A stretch of 64,000 nt of DNA. It comes from Berkiella_A sp050252335 (GTDB lineage: Bacteria > Pseudomonadota > Gammaproteobacteria > Berkiellales > Berkiellaceae). Location: contig JBFWLB010000005.1 of the NCBI GenBank assembly GCA_050252335.1, positions 1 through 64,000 on the forward strand, given 5' to 3'. Under the pieces are notes generated by a model. That model ran no database searches, was not told the DNA's origin, and worked only from the letters and a program-made list of their open reading frames with translations. The translations under genes were made by a program, and so were the position numbers. Below, piece after piece: positions 1-9,077 of the stretch; positions within the stretch are counted from its first letter, which is position 1; every line of letters starts with the position of its first letter.

Positions 1-697
1 TGGGTAATTGTAGAATTTCAACTTTGGCTTGAATCAGCGCATTCTCTTTGTTGACTTTAGCGCGCTCCAATTCTTGCAACTGCTGTTTTTGTACCAACAT
101 TTCTTCTAAATGTTTTTGATTCTCAACCTGAGACATGCTGTTTTGCTTGAGGAGTTTTTCTGCACCGTCTAAACGAGTCTGTAAAATCGCTAAACGTTGT
201 TGCTGAGTTTTTAAACTTTCTTCGATTTGTGTTAACTCTTTCTCAATACCACGAATACTATTTTCATAGCGCAATATTTCTGATTTCAATAAGTCTTTTT
301 CTGCTTGAATGCGCTTAAGTTGATGCTCTTTAGATACTTCTAACTCTTTTAATAGCATGCTATCTATGTCAGAGCCTCCTTGAACAGAACGCTCAGAAAT
401 CACGGTAATAAGCGTTTGCCCTTCAATGACTTCATCCCCTTCTTGAATATGCACCTCATAAATAGTACCAGGATTAGGTGCGTACACTTTAACAATGCCC
501 TTATCAGGCACTACATAACCACGCACTGTTTCTTTGCGAGCATAAGTACCCCAAAACAACATAGTAATAATGAGTGAGCAGACAATCACAACGGTCGCAA
601 CGAGCACGCTAATAGACAAGGGCTGCAATAATATGACATCGCCGTACAATCTATTCTTGCTATGTTCTAATGCTTCTTTTCTAAAAAGGGAAGACAT
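1..697 (-). CDS. HlyD-family membrane fusion protein, CvaA-like (3' end outside window)
   Basis: Periplasmic adaptor of an ABC exporter, anchored in the inner membrane. Reading back from the ATG at 695-697 gives 232 open codons running off the window edge, so only the N-terminal part is present. A short cytoplasmic start (MSSLFRKEALEHSKNRLYGD) is followed by one membrane helix (about residues 28-50), the first half of a biotinyl-lipoyl-like domain (about 58-100, including GTIYEVHIQEGDEV) and a long coiled coil rich in K, E and Q. The start RKEAL plus GYVVPDKGIVKVYAP resembles adaptors of CvaA/RaxA type that pair with peptidase-containing ABC exporters of double-glycine peptides. The partner exporter, if adjacent, lies beyond the window. 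It is distinct from the LapC-like adaptor at 9078-10409. The family is clear; the CvaA subtype is inference. Confidence 0.85.
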   Translation of the reverse strand, partial: MSSLFRKEALEHSKNRLYGDVILLQPLSISVLVATVVIVCSLIITMLFWGTYARKETVRGYVVPDKGIVKVYAPNPGTIYEVHIQEGDEVIEGQTLITVISERSVQGGSDIDSMLLKELEVSKEHQLKRIQAEKDLLKSEILRYENSIRGIEKELTQIEESLKTQQQRLAILQTRLDGAEKLLKQNSMSQVENQKHLEEMLVQKQQLQELERAKVNKENALIQAKVEILQLP

Positions 698-1241
698 CTG
701 TTTAACTTATATAATGTTGACTGGCAGCATTTTAACATAAATTTAGCGAGTGGCCTTTTTGTTTTGTCGAGTCAAAAGACCGCTTGTCGGAGATAACTGG
801 ACGTGAGGATGTAAGAACTTGAATTAGAAATGAATGAATAGTTTTTTTCTATCATTGCAAAAAGTGACTATAGATGAATGGACTGTCTTTTTCTTCGTTC
901 GCAAAACGAACATTTTTCCCTCTACCAATTTTGGGAGAGGTGGCTTCGAAGAAGCCGGTGAGGGTTAAATAAGTTAATCACTTATTGATCATTTTGCCTT
1001 AGAAACAATTTGCTCTAGAACTAAATCAAGTAACTTTATAATTTTTAAAAACCCTCACCTGCCCTATGGGCTTCCTCTCCCAAAATTGGTAGAGGAAAAA
1101 ATCATTCGCTACGCTCATTTGTACATGAAATTATAAAATTTCGTGAGGATTTGTTCAGCTCGCAATAACGAACCTTTATTCCTGGGGATACCTCAGTTTA
1201 CAAAGTAAGAACAGGGTCGCTTTGCGAACGAAGAAATAAAA
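698..1241. other. intergenic region, mostly repeat DNA
   Basis: No gene is visible in these 544 bases. The right-hand part holds short repeat copy A1 (881-1121); 698-880 would carry the promoter of the adaptor gene, but I see no convincing promoter boxes. Confidence 0.5.
881..1121 (-). repeat. MITE-like repeat, family A copy 1
   Basis: A stretch of about 240 bases that recurs inverted at 7981-8236. Its inner ends are near-inverted repeats: CCTCTACCAATTTTGGGAG near 919 and its complement near 1075. Its outer ends carry GTTCGCAAAACGAAC (a small palindrome) on the left and the complement of ATGAGCGTAGCGAATGATT on the right. The two copies align along nearly their whole length by eye. It encodes nothing, so it looks like a non-autonomous inserted element. 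Confidence 0.8.
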
Positions 1242-1619
1242 CTACTTCGCCTCATCAAAAGGATAGCGATGTGCTCTTAAATACTGATCGATATATTGAT
1301 AAGAACGTGGCATTACTTTATCAGGATCACAATAGTAAGCCCTAGCACGTGCCACATTTTTGGTAATTTGATTTTGTTGGTTCACCCATATTACATGGGT
1401 TGCGCCCAAGCTCGCTGCTTGATCTAAAGCGCGATATCGAGCCAATTGCTCTCCTTGTGGTAAAAGGGTAATTTTCGAATTACCAGCAACTTCACCCAAT
1501 AAGGCACATTCTGACACCATTTCTGGCTGTGCAACAATAATACGCTGCGCCCTATTACTCGGCTCAATAATGCAACCTGTCAGCAAAAAAATAAGCCCAA
1601 CTAAGGCGAATAGTCTCAT
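1242..1619 (-). CDS. small outer-membrane-type lipoprotein (DUF4156-like)
   Basis: 125-residue predicted lipoprotein. The chosen start (MRLFALVGLIFLLTGC) gives a classic lipoprotein signal with lipobox LTGC at residues 13-16; a longer open frame reaches 1670 but would bury the signal. The mature part has a conserved-looking core (VSECALLGEVAGNS, then AASLGATHVIWVNQ and ARAYYC) that matches the DUF4156 pattern of small enterobacterial-type lipoproteins with a Cys near the start and one near the end. Function is unknown in the family. Its ATG overlaps the stop of the upstream MFS gene (ATGA, 1616-1619), so the two are probably translationally coupled. Family assignment is from memory of the pattern. 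Confidence 0.75.
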   Translation of the reverse strand: MRLFALVGLIFLLTGCIIEPSNRAQRIIVAQPEMVSECALLGEVAGNSKITLLPQGEQLARYRALDQAASLGATHVIWVNQQNQITKNVARARAYYCDPDKVMPRSYQYIDQYLRAHRYPFDEAK

Positions 1620-2953
1620 GTGTCTTCCTTGGCCACTTGTTGACAATTTGTCTCTTTGAGTAAAAAGCATAAAAAGAACGCAACTAAAGTAAGTATAGGC
1701 AGAATAAACATAGCTGCACGATAATTATCGGCAGAATATACTTTCATCGCATCGATCATTAACCTATCACTATTCCAAGCTCTATCAAGCAGCACGCCCA
1801 CTAGTTCTTGGAAGAAGAATCCGCATACTACGATAAAGTTCGTTATTGCAACAACGGTACCAGCTAATCTTAGCTGGCAGTTTTCTCTACCAATGGCAAA
1901 GCAAATAATTTCCACACTTGAGAAAAAGCCAATAGCAAATAACAAGACACTCACCTGAAGATAAGTAAGTACTGGATAGAAAATAACAAAAAACAACAAA
2001 ATAGTGACGATAAAACTACCCAGCCATAGCAGTGGCTTACGTTTTTTCATTCTATCAGATATAAAACCAACTAAAGGTCCACCGATAGCCCAACCTAAAA
2101 AGATCAACGAAACAGCACGGGTAGATTGCTCATTTGTTAATGACTGCACTGTCTTGAGATAGGAGACACCCCATAATTCAGCAAAAACAACAGTAGGCGC
2201 CATGATTAAGCAACCAATAACACCGTTAATCCAAATTTGCTTATTACGCATCGCAAATAGAATATCTCTAAAGAGCTGCGCATAAGAAAGAACTTTAACC
2301 GTGCGAGGATCTACCGATGCTGTTTCGCCTGAAGGCGCATCTCGAACAATAAACCAAATAATGGGGAACAATATAAAACCAACATAACTGGAGTAATATA
2401 AAGTTTCTCGCCAACCTAAATCTGTAATCAAAGCACTCAAATAAGTGCCACCAAACATGGCGCCAATCATTCCAAGTGTGGTTGTTAAACCTGACACAAA
2501 GGCAAATCTATCGGCTGGCAACCACGTAGTCGCAAGTTTTAAGACGCCCACAAAGGCGAAAGAAGAGCCAAAGCCAATCAGGAAACGCCCTGCTGCGGCA
2601 ATGCTTGGATTATGTGTAGACGCAAAAATAAGTGTACCAATCGCACAAGAAAGTACGGCGATGGTTAAGATATTGCGAGGCCCATACCTGTCCATCATCA
2701 GACCAACAGGTAATTGCATAGGCGTATATGCGTAGTAATAGTAAGCACTCAAGTGCCCAACTTGAGTTGCATCTAAAGGCATCCCATTCTTACTGAATGC
2801 TACCTGTAAATGCTCTACCATCAAGCCAGGAGTAATGCGCAATAAATACTCATAACAATAAAAACCCGCAGCTAAACCGCAGATGATCCACGGCAGTAAG
2901 CGAGCAATTCTATTTGAGAATGATTCTTGTTTTGATGTTTGGCTGTTTGTCAC
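1616..2953 (-). CDS. major facilitator superfamily transporter
   Basis: 445-residue inner-membrane carrier with about 12 hydrophobic helices. The first helix reads LPWIICGLAAGFYCYEYLL, followed by RITPGLM; loop 2-3 carries GLMMDRYGPRN, the MFS G-x3-D-x-x-G-x-R signature. The N-terminal and C-terminal halves (about 20-215 and 230-435) repeat the fold; GFISDRMKKRKP is the second-half signature. This aromatic YYYxY plus RITPG pattern is shared with the carrier at 45300-46589, so the two are likely paralogues. Substrate cannot be told from sequence. Translation starts at GTG (2951-2953); no ATG is available before helix 1 and the upstream RBS is weak. It overlaps the lipoprotein gene downstream by 4 bases. 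Confidence 0.88.
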   Translation of the reverse strand: MTNSQTSKQESFSNRIARLLPWIICGLAAGFYCYEYLLRITPGLMVEHLQVAFSKNGMPLDATQVGHLSAYYYYAYTPMQLPVGLMMDRYGPRNILTIAVLSCAIGTLIFASTHNPSIAAAGRFLIGFGSSFAFVGVLKLATTWLPADRFAFVSGLTTTLGMIGAMFGGTYLSALITDLGWRETLYYSSYVGFILFPIIWFIVRDAPSGETASVDPRTVKVLSYAQLFRDILFAMRNKQIWINGVIGCLIMAPTVVFAELWGVSYLKTVQSLTNEQSTRAVSLIFLGWAIGGPLVGFISDRMKKRKPLLWLGSFIVTILLFFVIFYPVLTYLQVSVLLFAIGFFSSVEIICFAIGRENCQLRLAGTVVAITNFIVVCGFFFQELVGVLLDRAWNSDRLMIDAMKVYSADNYRAAMFILPILTLVAFFLCFLLKETNCQQVAKEDT

Positions 2954-3058
2954 TGTATTTATTTCTAAGTAGTAATTCAGCTAGTAAATTTCAAGAGTAA
3001 GCACATTAAGCGATTAAGCCATCTAGCGCAAGTATTAGTTCTCCAAAAAAATAGTTTA

Positions 3059-5008
3059 CTAACTTATTTCTTGGGCAGGCTTCGCAATGTAATAGCCCTG
3101 CATACCATCTACTTTCAATTGCTCGAGTGCACCATACTCTTGCTCTGTTTCAACTGTTTCGGCGATTACTAATATATCTAAACTGCGTGCAATATCTACC
3201 AAGGAACGAATAAAAAATTGATTGTCATCGCTTTCATGAATATTGCGTACAAAACTACCATCGATTTTTAAGTAATCTAACCTGAGATTATTGAGATAAG
3301 CAAAAGAACTAAAATTTTTCCCATAATGATCGATTGATGTTTTAGAACCAAGTTGGGAAACTTGTAAAAACAGTGCTCTAATTTTATCAATACGATGGAC
3401 AACACCATATTCTGGCAACTCAATAATAATGGAGCTTGCTTTTTTCCCTAAGGATTTAATTTTCTCAATTAGCCACTTAACGAAATCAGCATCATCTACT
3501 GAGCTAGGAGAAATATTAACATAGTAGCGTGGACTAATCTTAGCGTTTTCTATTTTTTCGAACAACAAATTAATCATACATTTATCAAGCTCAGTGATAC
3601 GATTTAAGCGCTCAGCCATAGGCATAAACATGCCTGCACTAATGACGTTATCTTTATCCAGCTCAACGCGCATTAATGTTTCATACAAATCCGATGTATC
3701 TTGCAGCATTTTGATTTTTTGAAAATGTAATTTAATTTTGTTGTTCTTGACAACCTCATCAAATATCTTAGACCAATCTTGAGCACCTCGAACTTGCTTA
3801 TCATCAATGATCTTAATGGCATGTATAGCATTAGGCCCTGCATTTTGCGCTTGTCTTAATGCCATATCTAACTGAGATAGAATATCTCTCTTTGTTTGGT
3901 TAGTATTGAATACAGTTAGACCAATGTGTGCAATATCATTTTCTTTGGCAATGCCTTTTTGCTTGAACTCAGAAAATGTTTTGCTAAGTGACTGTGCGAT
4001 TTCAATACCAACATCTATTACTTTATCTTGTAAAATAACGGCAAAGGATGCTCCCCCCAAATGCGCAATCAGTACATTTTCAAAAGATGACAAAGAAGCT
4101 TCAATCTGTCGTGCAACTTGCTTTAAGAGATCATCTCCTGACTCATAACCATGTTTATCGTTATAAGCTTTAAATTGATTCACTTCTATCAACAAAGCAA
4201 CACCCGTATGGCTATGTTCTTTATCCTGCAACAGGTGCTCAAAGTGAATATCAAAATAACGTCGGTTAGCCAATTTAGTAACAGGGCTCTTGAAAGCTTG
4301 TTCACGCAATTCTTCTGTTGTTTTTGCCTGATCTTCAAACAACCGTTTCAAACGCCTTGACATATTATTCATTGCTTCAACAACTTGCCGTAAATCAATC
4401 GTCCACGACAAGCTTTCTTCTACGAATTGCTGATTACAAATAGCGGTTGCTTGACGCGTAACAGCGCGCAATGGTTTTAAAATAATAAAGAGTAAAAAAC
4501 CACCTAACACGGCTGCAATCACAGCAGTAATCACAAACCATTGTAATGCATCAATGAAAGTAGTCCATAATTGCTGATAGGCAAAACCTGGATTACTTTG
4601 AACAATCACCTCACCTTGTTGCAACCAACCGGATTGAATTTTTGCACGCTCTTCTTTTGTTCTCAATTCAATATAGTTAATAAACCAATTAGGTACTTGA
4701 TATACTTTTACGTCTAGCTGTCTTTCAATCTCAGCTTTTCCTTTTAAATTTACAATCATGATTTTCTTGTAATAGCCGCTATCCCATACCGCATCTACAA
4801 TACGATTTGCAGTAGGAATATCAATTTCATTACCTTCCATGGCCAAAGATAAAGAAAGACCTAAAGAAGTTGCGGTGTCTTTAGCATGTTTCCCAAGCTG
4901 ATGATCGACAAAGGTTTGAGTATTATCTATCACGTAATAAAGCATACCTGAGAATATGCTTAGCAATAAAAACAGACCTGATAATAATAGTTGTCGCGTT
5001 AAAGTCAT
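3059..5008 (-). CDS. lapD: LapD-like c-di-GMP receptor with degenerate GGDEF and EAL domains
   Basis: 649-residue inner-membrane protein. Order: TM helix about 7-26; periplasmic LapD_MoxY_N-type domain about 27-152; TM helix about 156-177; HAMP linker; GGDEF domain about 235-395; EAL domain about 410-645. Key residues are altered: the GGDEF loop reads HLGGASFA, the EAL motif reads YETLMRV, and the usual DDFG is IDHYGK (second Asp to His). Asn (NISPSS), Glu (AETVET) and QGYYIAKP of the EAL fold are kept. This is the pattern of LapD, which binds c-di-GMP in its EAL domain without making or cleaving it and then sequesters the LapG protease in the periplasm. A lapG-like gene follows at 5377-6072 in the upstream direction, supporting the call. 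RBS GAGGAG precedes the ATG. Catalytic death is inferred, not shown. Confidence 0.88.
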   Translation of the reverse strand: MTLTRQLLLSGLFLLLSIFSGMLYYVIDNTQTFVDHQLGKHAKDTATSLGLSLSLAMEGNEIDIPTANRIVDAVWDSGYYKKIMIVNLKGKAEIERQLDVKVYQVPNWFINYIELRTKEERAKIQSGWLQQGEVIVQSNPGFAYQQLWTTFIDALQWFVITAVIAAVLGGFLLFIILKPLRAVTRQATAICNQQFVEESLSWTIDLRQVVEAMNNMSRRLKRLFEDQAKTTEELREQAFKSPVTKLANRRYFDIHFEHLLQDKEHSHTGVALLIEVNQFKAYNDKHGYESGDDLLKQVARQIEASLSSFENVLIAHLGGASFAVILQDKVIDVGIEIAQSLSKTFSEFKQKGIAKENDIAHIGLTVFNTNQTKRDILSQLDMALRQAQNAGPNAIHAIKIIDDKQVRGAQDWSKIFDEVVKNNKIKLHFQKIKMLQDTSDLYETLMRVELDKDNVISAGMFMPMAERLNRITELDKCMINLLFEKIENAKISPRYYVNISPSSVDDADFVKWLIEKIKSLGKKASSIIIELPEYGVVHRIDKIRALFLQVSQLGSKTSIDHYGKNFSSFAYLNNLRLDYLKIDGSFVRNIHESDDNQFFIRSLVDIARSLDILVIAETVETEQEYGALEQLKVDGMQGYYIAKPAQEIS

Positions 5009-5067
5009 GCTTAGTTTAGCTCCTCAAAGCCATTCACCTAAAAATTTATTCACATTTTCTTGCTTGG

Positions 5068-5103
5068 ATTGCTTCGTCGCTATGCTCCTCGCAAAGACGG
5101 CGT
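5068..5103. repeat. short REP-like sequence
   Basis: GATTGCTTCGTCGCTATGCT followed by CCTCGCAAAGACGGCG resembles a short palindromic sequence scattered through many gammaproteobacterial genomes. Related words (GAGGATTGCGAGAT) occur inverted near 27450 and 35150. Only one full copy is in this window, so the call is weak. Confidence 0.4.
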
Positions 5104-5172
5104 TTTTTCAAACCTCAATCAATGCTCTGTAATGCCGCTCTGTTAAGAGCAAATTGGCATTTAATAGCATTA

Positions 5173-5343
5173 CGAATGAGCGAAGCGAATTGATTTTCTT
5201 TCTTTGATAACAAAGAAAGAGGCACCTTTAGATGCAGAGAAGGATTTTTAAAATAAAGATTAAAAAAAATCCTTCTGCTCACTCTAGTGAGCCTCTTCCC
5301 TTGATTCCAAGGGAAGATAATCATTCACTTCGTTCATTTCTTA
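5173..5343. repeat. MITE-like repeat, family B copy 1
   Basis: About 170 bases between lapD-like and lapG-like genes. The right half (CTCTTCCCTTGATTCCAAGG then GAAGATAATCATTCACTTCG) recurs at 16050-16143. The outer ends are inverted with respect to each other: CGAATGAGCGAAGCGAATTG on the left and the complement of AAATGAACGAAGTGAATG on the right. These ends resemble one end of family A. An open frame inside (5115-5324) is part of the repeat and not a credible gene. Confidence 0.7.
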
Positions 5344-5376
5344 ACTGACTGGCGTTACAATCAATGCTCTGTGTCT

Positions 5377-6072
5377 TTAAAGCTGATTAAACTTACCAAT
5401 CTTGCCGCTCTTCATTCGCTCTTGCATATCAGCCCACATATTTACATCATCTGCACTGCCTAATTTTTTACCTTTACTCAGCTCTTTACTACGCCAAAGC
5501 CCCGAACCGTTAAAGCTGTAAATAGGTCGTAAGTCCGTTCGTTTGTCAGCAGATAAAATTTCTTTCTTAATGTTATCTAAAACCAATGGAATACTGGTTG
5601 GTGTTTCATAATAAGTAAGTACCATGTGTGCTTGTTCATAACCACCGTATTCAGTGTATTTAACATAGGTAATGAGTAATTTTTCATCATCTACCCCTAG
5701 CTCTCTTAGGGTAAAATATTTTGCAATCGAAAAGTCTTCACAGTCACCTGCGCCTGATACCAAGAATTCTAAGGGTGTCGCCCAATAATCTTCTACATTC
5801 CAATGGGCTTTATCTGAAAGATACTCCAATAAATTAAAAAACTTATTCACTTTTTCTAACTTTTCGGCCTCTGAGATATTTTGATTTTCCTTCATTAATT
5901 TTTCCCAAGAGATAACACGTTTTTTAGCATAGTCTCCATATTTTTTTTCTATATTGTTTAAGAGTGATTCAGAAAATTCAATTGCACTGACTAAAAATAA
6001 AAATGAAATTGGCAGAATAAAAAAAGTGAAAAAGAAGAGGTATATCTTATTTTTATGTTTGGCATTTAACAA
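5377..6072 (-). CDS. lapG: LapG-like periplasmic transglutaminase-like cysteine protease
   Basis: 231-residue exported protein of peptidase family C93 (bacterial transglutaminase-like). A hydrophobic segment at about residues 10-31 is a signal or anchor. The catalytic triad is visible: Cys111 in SGAGDCEDFSIAKY, His149 in YEQAHMVLTYY and Asp166 in PLVLDNI. In Pseudomonas and Legionella, LapG cuts a double-Ala site near the N terminus of a large RTX-type adhesin and frees it from the surface, unless held by c-di-GMP-bound LapD. The LapD-like gene lies 368 bases downstream on the same strand, separated by repeat B1, and a TolC-type gene lies upstream. Length matches LapG. Its substrate is not in this window. 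Confidence 0.9.
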   Translation of the reverse strand: MLNAKHKNKIYLFFFTFFILPISFLFLVSAIEFSESLLNNIEKKYGDYAKKRVISWEKLMKENQNISEAEKLEKVNKFFNLLEYLSDKAHWNVEDYWATPLEFLVSGAGDCEDFSIAKYFTLRELGVDDEKLLITYVKYTEYGGYEQAHMVLTYYETPTSIPLVLDNIKKEILSADKRTDLRPIYSFNGSGLWRSKELSKGKKLGSADDVNMWADMQERMKSGKIGKFNQL

Positions 6073-6135
6073 AATGGTAGTTTCCTATTTAGTTAAAACC
6101 TAATATTTATGCAGGTGTTTAATAGGCATCTAATA

Positions 6136-6166
6136 AAGCAAAAGGGGCTTTGCCCCTTTTGCTTTT
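6136..6166 (-). terminator. rho-independent terminator of the TolC-type gene
   Basis: A perfect 13-base stem (AAGCAAAAGGGGC at 6136-6148 and its complement at 6152-6164) with a 3-base loop lies between the TolC-type gene and lapG. T-runs are short on both sides. It would separate the two transcripts on the minus strand. Confidence 0.75.
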
Positions 6167-6204
6167 CGTTATGCATTTAATCTCAAATGTCTTGAGCGCA
6201 TTTT

Positions 6205-7602
6205 TTAGATAGCATTATCAAAAGACTTATCAGTCTTTTCAAAGAATGGGCCAGAACCATCAAATTGTGCATCTGCTGACTTGACCGCAGCTTTAGGCAA
6301 TGCAATACCAAAGTACTGAGTAATGGTTCCCATTGCATTCAAGATTCTGTACATACCAACAAGCACATCTGCTTCACCTTGGAAGTAATTGCTACTTGCA
6401 GTAAAGAGTTCGTTTTCAGAATCCAATAAGTCCAACAAAGTTCTTTGACCAATATCAAATTGCTTTTGATAAGCCTCTCGTGTTCTATAACTCGCATCAC
6501 GGTGAGTTTTCAAATCAACTAACTGACGACGCGCTGTATCATACAAGTTCCAAGCATAACGAACCTGTTCGATAACTTGGCGATGTGCTCTATTTCTAAC
6601 TTCTTGAGCTTCCTGGTTTTTGTGTGCAATTCTGCAAAGGTTAGCAACATCACCGCCGCCCTTAAACACATTCCAATTAAACCTTAACATTGCAAAGTTT
6701 TTATCGTTGTCGCCTCTGGAACCATCAATATTTTGATTACGCTGTATACCTGCGTCTAAAGTGACTCTGGGCACGAATTGTGAACGTGCTGAACGATATT
6801 CTGCACGTGTTACATCCACATCATGATAGGTTGCAACCAATTCAGGGTTATTGTTCAAACCACGATTAATAGCTTCTTCAAGATCTGCAGGGAATCCTGC
6901 TGAAGGCATCTCAGGTTTTTCTATATCAGTAGGAATCTTACCAACCACACGAAGATACTTGGTTTCCGCATCGCGCAAATTCGCTTGTGCGCCTAATAAA
7001 TTACTACGAGCCAGTGCTAAACGACCCAAAGCTTGATCAAGATCGGCTTTACGACCAATACCACCCTCACTACGCTTTTCAATTTGACCATAGATAGTTT
7101 GGTGAGCACTTAAATTACGTTGTGCAATTTCAACAATGCTTCTGGTTAAATGCATTTCAATGAAGGCATCAACAACAAGCAAAGCCTGCTCTTGAGCACT
7201 GCTGTTTACACGCAGTGCAGCTGCTTTAACGCGTGACTTCTTGCCACTAACGTTATGCATAACGCCAAAGCCATCAAACAATAATTGTGAGGCTGTCGCA
7301 TTAAATTCACGGCGTGACATGGTTCTATAGCTAGCACCATCTAATCTACCACCACGTGTGGTTGAATTATTTGTATTTTCTTGCCCTGTGCCACCATTAA
7401 CGTTAACTGTTGGTAAATAGTCTGCGTAAGCGCTTCTAAATTCTTTATTAGCTTGCTCTCTAATTTGCACATTGATCATAAGATCAGGTGACGTTTGTAA
7501 CGTATAGGCAACAGCCTCTTGAACCGTATAGGCCTGTACTTGAGAGGCTGCGACTAAGGCTAGTGACGATAAAACTATCTTCAGCAGTTTGTTTTTTTGC
7601 AT
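6205..7602 (-). CDS. TolC-family outer-membrane channel of a type I secretion system
   Basis: 465-residue outer-membrane efflux protein. A signal peptide (about residues 1-24, ending SQVQA) precedes YTVQEAVAYTLQTSPDLMIN, the typical start of the TolC repeat. Two OEP repeats (about 25-235 and 245-430) carry long amphipathic helices; GQRTLLDLLDSENELFTAS is the usual second-repeat signature. Such proteins are the outer-membrane part (LapE/AggA type) of adhesin exporters. Its placement upstream of lapG and lapD, close to LapB- and LapC-like genes, suggests it serves that exporter. RBS AAGAGAAG precedes the ATG. It is not in the same transcript as the ABC genes: repeat A2 and a 744-base gap intervene. 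Confidence 0.9.
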   Translation of the reverse strand: MQKNKLLKIVLSSLALVAASQVQAYTVQEAVAYTLQTSPDLMINVQIREQANKEFRSAYADYLPTVNVNGGTGQENTNNSTTRGGRLDGASYRTMSRREFNATASQLLFDGFGVMHNVSGKKSRVKAAALRVNSSAQEQALLVVDAFIEMHLTRSIVEIAQRNLSAHQTIYGQIEKRSEGGIGRKADLDQALGRLALARSNLLGAQANLRDAETKYLRVVGKIPTDIEKPEMPSAGFPADLEEAINRGLNNNPELVATYHDVDVTRAEYRSARSQFVPRVTLDAGIQRNQNIDGSRGDNDKNFAMLRFNWNVFKGGGDVANLCRIAHKNQEAQEVRNRAHRQVIEQVRYAWNLYDTARRQLVDLKTHRDASYRTREAYQKQFDIGQRTLLDLLDSENELFTASSNYFQGEADVLVGMYRILNAMGTITQYFGIALPKAAVKSADAQFDGSGPFFEKTDKSFDNAI

Positions 7603-8346
7603 AAATTTGTTCGCTTCTCTTAATTCCGACTATCCCTAAACTATGGAAGCTTGCTTAGAAAATTGCTTTTCTAACAGGTGCGCACTTAACCATGTTACCT
7701 AAACAGATTCATTCTACACATATCAGTTTGAGCAAGAAACATTTTTATAATTACAATCAATGTATTTTGAAAAATATAATAAAAAAACTTTTTGCTAAAC
7801 TACTTACTTTCTCACGCAATGATGCCTATTTTTCACAACTTAAGCAATCAACTTATAAAATAAATTTTTGTATATATTACTGTCATCTCACACGGCGATG
7901 AGTGTGTCAATGCAGCTATACGTGCAGAGGGATTTACGTAATGAATGGCACTGTTCTCTCAATTTTACTGATTCTTCTAAAAATGAGCGTAGTGAATGAT
8001 CTTTTCCTCTACCAATTTTGAGAGAGAACGCCCGTAGGGCAGTGAGAGTTTTAAAGATTATAAAGTTATTTTTCTATTTTGAAAAATTTAGATTTAGTTC
8101 TAGAACAAATTATTTTTGGGGCAGAATAATTAATAAATAAGTAACTTATTTAACCCTCACCGGCTTCTTCGAAGCCACCTCTCCCAAAATTGGTAGAGGG
8201 AAAAATGTTCGCTTTGCGAACGAGGAAAAAGACAGTACTTATTAACTTCAGCCCCATCACTGCTAACTAAACAATTTGTGAAGATAACTTCAGCTTCAAA
8301 AAGTGGGATTCTGATTACAAATGCTCATCAATAGAAGATAAGTAAA
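7603..8346. other. 744-base intergenic region, repeat-rich
   Basis: No credible gene. 7603-7690 holds the leader of the TolC-type gene. 7905-7940 (GCAGCTATACGTGCAGAGGG) and 8288-8306 (CTTCAAAAAGTGGGATT) resemble internal and end parts of repeat family C. Family A copy 2 lies between them at 7981-8236, as if A had inserted into an older C copy. Confidence 0.5.
7981..8236 (+). repeat. MITE-like repeat, family A copy 2
   Basis: Inverted copy of 881-1121. It starts with ATGAGCGTAGTGAATGAT and ends with the small palindrome GTTCGCTTTGCGAAC. Inner near-inverted repeats (CCTCTACCAATTTTGAGAG and its complement) are about 160 bases apart. Copies 1 and 2 face each other around the lipoprotein - MFS - lapD - lapG - TolC block. 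Confidence 0.8.
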
Positions 8347-9075
8347 TCAAGTATCTTTCTTTTTCCCTTCTTTATGAGAGGTGGTTGAATGTGTGGAAGG
8401 AACATCATTTTCTTGATGCCAAATGGAACTAATTTGTTGATGTCGATTGATAAATAATGCTAATTGTAAACGATCGACGATATTCATTTTTCGAAAAATA
8501 ACCCCCAAGTGTGCTTTTACAGTACGCTCAGAAATATTTAAAGCCTCTGCAATTACTCTATTGCTCGCACCGCCCGCCACTAATTTTGCGATTTCTGTTT
8601 CACGCGGGGTGAGCAATGATAAGCCTTTGTCTAATTGCTGCGCTTCTGTATGTTGCGCTCTTGCAATGCCTTCAATTTCTCCCAGTAATCTAGAAACGAA
8701 TTTTCTATCTACCCATAATTCATCTGCTAATACGGTTCTTAATACTCTTGAGAGCATTAGATCATTAATATCATATTCGCAATAAGCTTTAGCGCCAAAA
8801 AGAATGCTTGCTACCTCTTCTCTTTGATCTGCAATCTCTGTCATCAGAATAAGCCGTGTTTCTGGTTGAATTGCGTGTATTTCTGATAATTCATGAATAC
8901 CACTTTCACCTAAAATAGCTTTATCTAATAACACCACATCAATAGAAATTTTTTTCAAACAGATCTCAAGTGTTTTCTTATCACTGATAATCAACTCATA
9001 TACCGTGTACTCAGCAGATACATATTGTTGCCATCTATGAGCACGTTGTCCATCATCAGTTGCTATTAGAATCAT
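8347..9075 (-). CDS. LuxR/NarL-type response regulator
   Basis: 242-residue two-domain regulator. The receiver domain (about 1-120) starts MILIATDDGQ and has the likely phospho-Asp in VVLLDKAIL; a typical conserved Lys near 105 is not obvious, so it may be atypical. The C-terminal GerE helix-turn-helix (about 150-215) is well formed: LTPRETEIAKLVAGGASN, then ISERTVKAHLGVIFRKMNI. The ATG is 2 bases after the stop of the LapC-like gene, so it is the last gene of the exporter operon. No sensor kinase is encoded nearby. Its targets may include the exporter operon, the TolC gene or the missing adhesin gene; that is inference from position only. Confidence 0.88.
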   Translation of the reverse strand: MILIATDDGQRAHRWQQYVSAEYTVYELIISDKKTLEICLKKISIDVVLLDKAILGESGIHELSEIHAIQPETRLILMTEIADQREEVASILFGAKAYCEYDINDLMLSRVLRTVLADELWVDRKFVSRLLGEIEGIARAQHTEAQQLDKGLSLLTPRETEIAKLVAGGASNRVIAEALNISERTVKAHLGVIFRKMNIVDRLQLALFINRHQQISSIWHQENDVPSTHSTTSHKEGKKKDT

Positions 9076-9077
9076 GC

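Noticed and set aside
3059..5008. Active diguanylate cyclase or phosphodiesterase
   Set aside because: Signature residues of both domains are changed and the LapG partner is nearby; receptor role fits better.
5115..5324. 69-aa open frame on the minus strand
   Set aside because: It lies within and beside repeat B1 and has no RBS or recognisable protein features.
8447..8785. 112-aa plus-strand open frame
   Set aside because: Antisense shadow of the LuxR-type response regulator.
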